A stretch of DNA of 46,344 nucleotides from Myxacorys californica WJT36-NPBG1. Lineage in GTDB: Bacteria > Cyanobacteriota > Cyanobacteriia > Leptolyngbyales > Leptolyngbyaceae. Location of the stretch: the NCBI GenBank assembly GCA_019359315.1, contig JAHHHO010000045.1, positions 1-46,344 on the forward strand. Reading direction: 5' to 3'. Below the pieces are notes generated by a model that worked only from the letters and a program-made list of their open reading frames with translations, ran no database searches and was not told the DNA's origin. This document shows positions 41,445-46,344 of the stretch, piece by piece; the first letter of the stretch is position 1, and the number at the start of each line of letters is the position of its first letter. A program made the position numbers and the translations under genes.

Positions 41445-42644
41445 ATGATTAGCAGACCATTTGACTCAATCGGTAAAGATGACATTGAGAGCTTGATTTC
41501 TAATAATATTCCTGAGAGTAGGACATTAGAGTACAAGGAAGCTTTGCCCGGAAATGCTGATGATGACAAGCGTGAGTTTTTAGCTGATGTTTCATCGTTT
41601 GCTAATGCTTCAGGAGGCACTCTGATTTATGGAGTTCGTGAGCAGAGAGATGGGAGCGGTAAAACAACTGGGTTTCCTGAATCGATTGTTGGTTTGGGTA
41701 ATATCAACATTGATGCTGAGAAGCTGCGATTAGAGAGCATCCTTCAAGCTGGTATTTCTCGTCGCATTATTGGGCTACAAATCAAAGCAATTGATGGTTT
41801 CTCCTCTGGAGAGGTGCTACTTATCCAGGTTCCGCCAAGTTGGAACTCACCTCATATGGTGACATTCAAGAATTGGTCACGGTTCTTCTCTCGAAACAGT
41901 GCAGGAAAGTATCAGTTAGATGTAGATGAATTACGTAATGCCTTTATTGCATCAGAGTCACTAGGAGAGCAGATTCGGCAATTCCGAGTTGATCGTGTTG
42001 CAAAGCTTATTGAAGGTGAAGGCCCAACTAAACTCTTGCCAGGTGCAAAATTTATGTTGCACCTTATTCCAGTTGCAACGTTTGGTTCATCAGAGCAAGT
42101 TGATGTTCGCGCTGTCTTTAGGGCAAATAATCTTTACTCTCCTGGAGAAGTTACGAGAAGGGATAGGCGATTTAATTTGGATGGTGTCCTAAGTTTTGTT
42201 GATAACTACACACGGGATAATGAGTCATATTCTTACGCTCAGCTCTTTCGCAATGGAGCGATTGAAGCTGCTTGCTCTCTTATGAAGGGGGATGATACGC
42301 ACGTAATTGAAAAAGATTATGAACTTAAGGTTCTTAAAAGTTTAGATAAGTACCTTCACTTACTGCAAGAGCTGTCAATTAATTCCCCGATCATCATTTC
42401 TCTTACCATGATTGGAGTAAAGGGCTACAAAGTAGGCCGCTCAATATTTGATGCTTCTCCTTACACAGCAAGGATAATTGATCGAGACGTACTAATCATT
42501 CCTGAAATCAGTTTAGAAGAGTATGGCGTTGTTCTAGAAAATGCTATGCGACCATCTTTTGATGCAGTTTGGCAAGCATCAGGGGGTGAAGGCAGTCCAA
42601 ATTATGACCAAGCAGGAAAGTGGATAGGTTCGCTAGATACTTAG
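41445..42644 (+). CDS. AlbA_2 (Schlafen-like) domain protein
   Basis: 399 aa. Residues about 20-120 show the AlbA_2 pattern: ESRTLEYKEALPG, DKREFLADVSSFANASGGTL and IYGVREQ, then the strand pair EVLLIQVPPSW. This domain is shared with Schlafen proteins and transcription-associated ATP-binding-like proteins, and is found in several bacterial defence proteins. The C-terminal two thirds (FRVDRVAKLIEGEG onward) are not recognised. It opens a rightward group with a GNAT acetyltransferase and a HEPN protein. No strong ribosome binding site is seen before ATG 41445. Confidence 0.85.
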   Translation: MISRPFDSIGKDDIESLISNNIPESRTLEYKEALPGNADDDKREFLADVSSFANASGGTLIYGVREQRDGSGKTTGFPESIVGLGNINIDAEKLRLESILQAGISRRIIGLQIKAIDGFSSGEVLLIQVPPSWNSPHMVTFKNWSRFFSRNSAGKYQLDVDELRNAFIASESLGEQIRQFRVDRVAKLIEGEGPTKLLPGAKFMLHLIPVATFGSSEQVDVRAVFRANNLYSPGEVTRRDRRFNLDGVLSFVDNYTRDNESYSYAQLFRNGAIEAACSLMKGDDTHVIEKDYELKVLKSLDKYLHLLQELSINSPIIISLTMIGVKGYKVGRSIFDASPYTARIIDRDVLIIPEISLEEYGVVLENAMRPSFDAVWQASGGEGSPNYDQAGKWIGSLDT

Positions 42645-42724
42645 GGAGCCGTATTGTATTTGAAGATATTGTGAATGCTCTTTTTTTGATCCGCTACTTA
42701 AACTTTGAATTCAGAGGTTAAACC

Positions 42725-43120
42725 TTGACTAAATTTAACTCAAATGGAGAAACTCTCATTTTTAAGGAAATTCCCAACACACATGAGATAGAAGGGGTAA
42801 TGTTTGGGATCTTCAGGGAAGACGGGACTAAATTAGGTGAAACCTTTTGTAGGAATGACAAATTTAATGGGCTTGCTTGGTATCTGGATGATATATTCAT
42901 TGAGCCTGAATATCAGGGTAATAACTACGGTAGCCAGCTATTGGAAAAGACCTGTGAAGCTCTTTGGCAAAAGAAGAAGAAGCTGGATATTATCTTAGAA
43001 CGACCATCAAATGCGATCGCTCCTAATGGATTTGATAGGAAAGCTTGGTACGAAAGACATGGATTTACTCCTCATTCAAATCCAGAGATAACTTATATGT
43101 GGCGCGAACCACCAAGCTAG
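42725..43120 (+). CDS. GNAT-family N-acetyltransferase
   Basis: 131 aa. Motif A reads WYLDDIFIEPEYQGNNYGSQ followed by LLEKTCEALW, with the acetyl-CoA-binding Q-x-x-x-x-G loop (the more common form is Q/RxxGxG/A). The C-terminal AWYERHGFTPH is the usual motif B region. The start is TTG 42725 with GAGG about 8 nt upstream. It might modify a small molecule, tRNA or protein. It is followed 44 bp later by the HEPN gene, a pairing worth noting. Confidence 0.85.
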   Translation: MTKFNSNGETLIFKEIPNTHEIEGVMFGIFREDGTKLGETFCRNDKFNGLAWYLDDIFIEPEYQGNNYGSQLLEKTCEALWQKKKKLDIILERPSNAIAPNGFDRKAWYERHGFTPHSNPEITYMWREPPS

Positions 43121-43164
43121 AACTAAGTTTCTCAGTGAGTATAAATCCTCTTTTAGGCTGTCTA

Positions 43165-44514
43165 ATGGTATTCAAATTCAAAAATACAAAATCAAAACGA
43201 ACGGCTAAATATATTTGGAAGAACGTTCTGCTGAAGACTAAAAATTACTTCAGTGATAGCCAAGCAATGCTAGAACTTCCATTCAGAGAGTTTGATACGT
43301 ATTGCTTAGAGATAAAGCCTGGAATTCATCTCTGCTCGAAGGATGCAGCAAAAGAAGGAATTAGAAGCTTAACCAATATCATTCATGAAATTCCTGAAAT
43401 TAAGGATAGCTGTAGTTTTGGAATAGTGTATAAGAGTGTGAAGCAGGAGCTTCAGTCAGATCTGCTTTTGCTTGTGGAGGCAAGTCCTTTAAGAGATTTT
43501 GAAGATGTTCTAGAGTCCTTGTTTTATAGAATTCACTCAAATGTGAAGAACTATAATTTCTACTTCTCCTTGGAAGGGATTGAATTAGTTGACGTTGCAT
43601 CAATAGACTTGCATTCCATCTTAATATCAAAATTTGATGAGCAGATGATGGGTGATGTCCTGTCAAAGAATGATGCAACAACACCATTTGGTGAAAGGTG
43701 TGTTGAATTTGTAGAGAAGAATTTTCTTGATAAAGTTTGTATCAGATATTCCTGCTTTGGAGATTATGAATTCTGCAAAGAGCTTTCAAAAATCAAAGTA
43801 AGAGAAACACTAAACTTTTTCAGATACATGATTTGTCTTATCTACTATCAACGAATACATGAAAATTTGCTAAAAATAAATGTCGTATCTGAAACATACA
43901 TTGATGAAAATCAAGTTTTAGTTGAGGAAAGAGATACTAAACACATTACTCTTCATCAAGGTTCGACAAGAAAGCCCTTTGACAAGTTCCGTATTGACCA
44001 AGAAATGGTAAACGAGATGAAAGAGAAGCTTTTTCTTGAGGTAATTGTCAGAATACTAAATAATAGCAATCACACAGATCTGGAGGGTTGCCTTATAGCA
44101 GCAATATATTGGTCAGGTGAAGCTCAGAATGAATTTGATTGGGATATCTCATTCTTAAAGTATTGGACTGCGCTTGAGTGCATATTCTCGCGCCACAAAG
44201 ATAACATTACTCACTCCCTAGCAAAGGGAATTTCTACTTTAGCTGCTTATGGTCACTATCAATTCATAAAACCGAGTGAGATTGATCAGGTATACACCTT
44301 CTTGTCTAAACTCTACGATAAGCGATCAGGAATAGTTCATAGAGGTTTAAGAGGGGGAGTAAATGAGTCTGAGCTTATAGAAATATGCAAATATACGTCA
44401 TGGACAGTTCTGAGTTTATTGAGTCTTATCGAAGCTGGATACACAGATATGGCTCTACTTGAGGAACATACTGAAAGATTGTATAGAAGACGCCCTTCAG
44501 CTCAGAGCATGTAA
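43165..44514 (+). CDS. HEPN-domain protein (ApeA-like), putative RNase
   Basis: 449 aa from ATG 43165. The C-terminal domain shows FLKYWTALECIFSRHKDNIT, HSLAKGISTLAAYG and LYDKRSGIVHRG. The R-x4-H motif (Arg about 388, His about 393) is that of HEPN RNases, in the arrangement seen in ApeA-type anti-phage proteins. The N-terminal 280 residues are not recognised. HEPN effectors usually cut RNA on infection. An in-frame GTG/ATG region from 43045 would overlap the acetyltransferase and is not needed. Probably co-transcribed with the two genes before it. Confidence 0.85.
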   Translation: MVFKFKNTKSKRTAKYIWKNVLLKTKNYFSDSQAMLELPFREFDTYCLEIKPGIHLCSKDAAKEGIRSLTNIIHEIPEIKDSCSFGIVYKSVKQELQSDLLLLVEASPLRDFEDVLESLFYRIHSNVKNYNFYFSLEGIELVDVASIDLHSILISKFDEQMMGDVLSKNDATTPFGERCVEFVEKNFLDKVCIRYSCFGDYEFCKELSKIKVRETLNFFRYMICLIYYQRIHENLLKINVVSETYIDENQVLVEERDTKHITLHQGSTRKPFDKFRIDQEMVNEMKEKLFLEVIVRILNNSNHTDLEGCLIAAIYWSGEAQNEFDWDISFLKYWTALECIFSRHKDNITHSLAKGISTLAAYGHYQFIKPSEIDQVYTFLSKLYDKRSGIVHRGLRGGVNESELIEICKYTSWTVLSLLSLIEAGYTDMALLEEHTERLYRRRPSAQSM

Positions 44515-44551
44515 GTGTCATCCTACGATCGCGTCACTGGAGACTAATCAC

Positions 44552-44665
44552 ATGAATGCCCCTTCCAAGTTCCCAGTAGTTGAATCTCCCACTGATGAAG
44601 CTTGGAATAAAGCTATCGAAGAGACTAAGCAATTATACTCAGAGGCTTTAAAGGGACTGGCTTAG
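44552..44665 (+). CDS. Very small protein (37 aa), uncertain
   Basis: MNAPSKFPVVESPTDEAWNK onward, from ATG 44552 with GGAG about 9 nt upstream. It is acidic and helical at the end (EETKQLYSEALKGLA). A longer start at 44459 would overlap the HEPN gene. Similarity to short partner peptides is a guess; it could be a regulator of the HEPN protein because of its place. Confidence 0.4.
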   Translation: MNAPSKFPVVESPTDEAWNKAIEETKQLYSEALKGLA

Positions 44666-44754
44666 CTCCTTAAATAATTTAAGTCCTCAGATATATTGAT
44701 CCCTTAGTGAGCCTAATAGATGTCTCTCAGATCAATTTTATTAAATGACCAATC

Positions 44755-44809
44755 ATACTCCCATTCAATTTCAATGGGTTTAAAGCTCATTCTAGAGGGA
44801 GTATTTTAA
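44755..44809. terminator. Probable terminator of the AlbA_2-GNAT-HEPN group
   Basis: Arms ATACTCCC (44755-44762) and GGGAGTAT (44797-44804), followed by TTTT. The loop is long but contains a smaller stem (CATT...AATG). Confidence 0.5.
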
Positions 44810-44875
44810 TGATTAAGTTCAATCAGCTTTAAGAAATGTTATATTGAGGAGCGTTTCTTCTTTTAGGTCAATTCC

Positions 44876-45478
44876 ATGCCTCGCTCAATTAACGAACTTC
44901 ATCCAGATGAAAAAACTACAATCGCTCTAGCGACCATTCATTTAGAATTAGCTGGAGATAGTGATGCTTCTAAAACTGTAGCTAAAGATTTTGATGTGAG
45001 TCCACGAGGAGTTACAGTGCTCAGAAATAGTGCCCTAGAAGCTATAAAAACATATTTCAGTGGTGAATCCTCTACACCTGCAACAAGTGGTATTGCATCG
45101 CAGGAGTTAAAGGCCAGGTTAAGACTGCTCATAGGTTCAGGCAAAGCTAATCCTTCAAATGAATCAAATTCTGAAACTGAATCACCCAGTCCTGAAGAAA
45201 AAGAAGAACCTACCAAATTAGAGCCACTTGATTTAGATGAAGTATTTAATGCAATTGTAGAATATAACCGATCAGAGGAAGGTCAATTTAAGATTTACCC
45301 TAGCTCTGCAATTCTTTCTCATGTAAGCAATCAAGATAAAAAGTTTGCTGATGCCTGGGCAAAGGAAAATAAAGATAAAACCAAAGCTCTTATTGAAGAA
45401 TTTAACCTCAATGTCAGAACAAATGTCAGCATTCCTAAAGATATTGACTTGAGGGAGGAGTTAGGTCTAGAAGATTGA
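44876..45478 (+). CDS. Unknown protein with HTH-like N-terminus
   Basis: 200 aa. The N-terminal 60 residues are helical (DEKTTIALATIHLELAGDSD; SKTVAKDFDVSPRGVTVLRN) and may form a sigma-like HTH. A Ser/Glu/Pro-rich linker (SNSETESPSPEEKEEP) joins a C-terminal helical part (LDEVFNAIVEYNRSEEGQFK; DAWAKENKDKTKALIEEFNL). An AGGT site lies 8 nt upstream of the ATG. A regulator is plausible by layout; not recognised. Confidence 0.72.
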   Translation: MPRSINELHPDEKTTIALATIHLELAGDSDASKTVAKDFDVSPRGVTVLRNSALEAIKTYFSGESSTPATSGIASQELKARLRLLIGSGKANPSNESNSETESPSPEEKEEPTKLEPLDLDEVFNAIVEYNRSEEGQFKIYPSSAILSHVSNQDKKFADAWAKENKDKTKALIEEFNLNVRTNVSIPKDIDLREELGLED

Positions 45479-45507
45479 CCACATTCTACACCCTTACTTT
45501 TTGTATT

Positions 45508-45541
45508 ATTCCTGTAGTAGATAAATTACAGGAATATTTTT
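45508..45541 (+). terminator. Hairpin/terminator overlapping the ribosome site of the next gene
   Basis: Stem ATTCCTGTA (45508-45516)/TACAGGAAT (45527-45535), followed by ATTTTT. The right arm contains the AGGA that would serve ATG 45542, so the folded form would hide it. Confidence 0.7.
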
Positions 45542-45691
45542 ATGTCTAAGCTAACTTTTGAACAGAAACGTACGTTACTCAGAATGATGATCATTGCTCC
45601 AGAAATTGTAGATACCACTTTTATTGTTGGTATTTATTTATGGATTGCCATCAGTTTAATTCCTTCATTACTTTTGCTTATGCTTTTGTAA
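45542..45691 (+). CDS. Tiny membrane protein (49 aa)
   Basis: MSKLTFEQKRTLLRMMIIAP, then a long hydrophobic stretch (FIVGIYLWIAISLIPSLLLL), ending in MLL. It has one membrane helix and no homologue that I recognise. AGGA lies about 9 nt before the ATG but within a hairpin, so translation may be conditional. It could be a small toxin-like or membrane-active peptide. A strong terminator follows. Confidence 0.5.
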   Translation: MSKLTFEQKRTLLRMMIIAPEIVDTTFIVGIYLWIAISLIPSLLLLMLL

Positions 45692-45726
45692 TTATTAATT
45701 TAATTTACCTAATAACTCTCTAATTG

Positions 45727-45760
45727 AAAAACCTCCTTAAATTCTATAGGGAGGTTTTTT
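45727..45760. terminator. Intrinsic terminator at the prophage right end
   Basis: 10-bp stem AAAAACCTCC (45727-45736)/GGAGGTTTTT (45750-45759). The A and T tracts on both sides make it active in both directions. Confidence 0.85.
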
Positions 45761-45779
45761 TGCATATAGTTGCATATAA
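45760..45779 (+). other. Probable integrase arm-type site (right)
   Basis: TTGCATATAGTTGCATATAA, matching 1298-1317 at 17 of 20 positions. The pair lies just inside the two prophage ends in the same orientation. Confidence 0.55.
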
Positions 45780-45898
45780 TATAGAGACTTTCCTAAATAG
45801 AGTATTCCTTTTTTTAGCGCTAAATGCGGCATGACTGAGAGGTGTAAGGGGCTATAGCGCAGTTGTTAGAGCCCCCTGATATAGCAATGTTTTCAACC

Positions 45899-45952
45899 TA
45901 TGGAGCTAAGCGGATTCGAACCGCTGACCCTCTCAATGCCATTGAGATGCGC
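45899..45952 (-). other. attR: 3' portion of the restored tRNA-Ala
   Basis: Identical to attL over 54 bp. The phage-supplied 3' part joins the host 5' part (45953-45973) to restore a full tRNA, as is usual for tRNA-targeting integrases. Confidence 0.9.
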
Positions 45953-45973
45953 TACCAACTGCGCTATAGCCCC
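45901..45973 (-). tRNA. tRNA-Ala (anticodon GGC)
   Basis: 73 nt, minus strand. Acceptor GGGGCTA pairs with TAGCTCC, including the G3:U70 pair that marks alanine tRNAs. The D-arm is GCGC...GCGC, the anticodon loop is ATGGCAT (GGC at positions 34-36), the T-loop is TTCGAAT, and the discriminator is A. CCA is not encoded. The gene is restored by the prophage and is also the target of the nearby CAST homing spacer. Confidence 0.95.
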
Positions 45974-46149
45974 TTACACCTTTCAATCATGCCGCATTTA
46001 GCGCTAAAGCGCAACTCAAGAACTGTGCCGATTTAAGAAAAACCCCACAAACCCATAAATGAGATCTGAGCTTATGTCAATTTATGCGAGAGCGCGGCTT
46101 TGTTGCATGATTGAGAATTGAGACAAATCCATCCTAAACTCGGTTGAGA

Positions 46150-46245
46150 TTAAGCTTCAACTACATAACTATGGGGCTTAGCTACTTGGATCATGCGGTT
46201 GAGCGCAGCCCACTTGATGAATAATACCAAATCTCCAAAGATAGG
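46150..46245 (-). pseudogene. Transposase C-terminal remnant
   Basis: Minus-strand frame ending LFIKWAALNRMIQVAKPHSY then VVEA-stop. It resembles C-termini of cyanobacterial IS5/IS4-type DDE transposases. It is interrupted at a stop (46246-46248), so only 31 codons remain. The nearby GGCTTTGTTGCATGATTGAG (about 46097-46116) looks like an IS terminal repeat. Family not certain. Confidence 0.4.
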
Positions 46246-46287
46246 CTACAGATGGTATAACTCAAGTGACGAGTTCAGAAAGCAGAA

Positions 46288-46344
46288 ATGGCAGGCGTTT
46301 ACAAACTGGAGATTCAGGAAAGTGCTGAAGAACTGAAACACCTG
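46288..46344 (+). CDS. IS630-type transposase, N-terminal part (runs off the window)
   Basis: MAGVYKLEIQESAEELKHL from ATG 46288. The opening is typical of cyanobacterial IS630-type transposases, with an N-terminal HTH that follows. Only 19 codons lie inside the window. Confidence 0.7.
   Translation, partial: MAGVYKLEIQESAEELKHL

Larger units (their letters stand above)
1180..45952. mobile_element. Complete-looking temperate contractile-tailed prophage in tRNA-Ala
   Basis: The element is bounded by the 54-bp identical repeats 1180-1233 and 45899-45952, about 44.7 kb apart. It contains the integrase beside attL, a full leftward virion gene set (small and large terminase, portal, scaffold, capsid, connectors, sheath, tube, tape measure, baseplate, fibres, lysis genes), a DNA polymerase, an actin-like partition pair, and a cargo arm. 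No essential structural gene looks broken, so it may be inducible. The contractile sheath and baseplate J/gp25/gpI set make it myovirus-like. Presence of terminase, portal and capsid genes argues against a tailocin. Confidence 0.93.
45813..46008. repeat. 57-bp inverted repeat around attR and tRNA-Ala
   Basis: 45813-45869 is the reverse complement of 45952-46008 at 54 of 57 bases. The right arm contains the first 22 nt of the tRNA-Ala gene and 35 bp of upstream flank. The left arm is a copy of these on the phage side, reading the other way. Each outer end is a 12-bp palindrome (TTTAGCGCTAAA). The left arm tRNA piece (45848-45875) is only a 5' fragment and is not a working tRNA. Confidence 0.85.

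Noticed and set aside
43045-43164. An N-terminal extension of the HEPN protein from 43045
   Set aside because: It would overlap the GNAT gene by 76 bp, and the ATG at 43165 gives a sensible start.
45848-45890. A possible extra tRNA (GGGGCTATAGCGCAGTTG start) on the plus strand
   Set aside because: It copies the 5' part of tRNA-Ala but then diverges. The D-stem is mismatched and no anticodon arm or T-arm follows. It belongs to the inverted repeat.

Overview
The window looks like chromosomal DNA of a cyanobacterium. GCGATCGC (HIP1-type) octamers recur, the tRNA gene has no encoded CCA, the flanks carry IS1- and IS630-type transposase pieces, and the left flank has a CRISPR array and transposon end of the type V-K (Cas12k) CRISPR-associated transposon (CAST) kind, which is known from cyanobacteria. 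No species can be named from the sequence. Left flank (1-1179): an IS1 transposase fragment is joined to a stray CAST-type end. Next come a truncated CRISPR array with 37-nt repeats, a separate degenerate repeat with a short spacer matching tRNA-Ala (a delocalised, homing crRNA), and a right-end-like array of five putative TnsB sites ending in TGTACA at 1179. No cas12k, tnsB, tnsC or tniQ lies in the window. Prophage (about 1180-45952, 44.7 kb): a complete-looking temperate contractile-tailed phage is inserted in a tRNA-Ala(GGC) gene. A 54-bp identical direct repeat (1180-1233 and 45899-45952) marks attL and attR. The integrase lies next to attL, and similar 20-bp TTGCATA-type repeats, likely integrase arm sites, lie just inside each end. 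Left arm (1.3-8.2 kb): integrase, small paralogous proteins, a probable PD-(D/E)XK protein, a ParM-like actin with a small partner, and a nuclease-like accessory gene. Late block (8.4-31.8 kb, all leftward): terminase, portal, scaffold, capsid, connectors, sheath, tube, two tail-assembly chaperone frames joined by a probable +1 frameshift, tape measure, baseplate, a hub with two fused cell-wall hydrolases, spike, fibres, a holin candidate and a C39-like endolysin. Early/replication block (31.9-36.1 kb): two HTH proteins read divergently, then a 936-aa family-B-like DNA polymerase. The actin pair plus the phage's own polymerase suggests a replicating or partitioning stage outside the chromosome. 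Accessory arm (36.2-45.7 kb): a G-rich hairpin region, a membrane coiled-coil PLD-nuclease protein, a secreted Gly-rich TPR protein, an AlbA_2 (Schlafen-like) protein, a GNAT acetyltransferase, a HEPN RNase-like protein, and several unknown or tiny membrane proteins. This arm looks like cargo with a likely anti-phage role. Right flank: the restored tRNA-Ala, a 57-bp inverted duplication of its 5' end and flank, a transposase remnant, and the start of an IS630-type transposase. The most interesting point is that the CAST homing guide and the prophage integrase use the same tRNA-Ala gene. The prophage has moved the PAM about 44.7 kb away from the CAST end.
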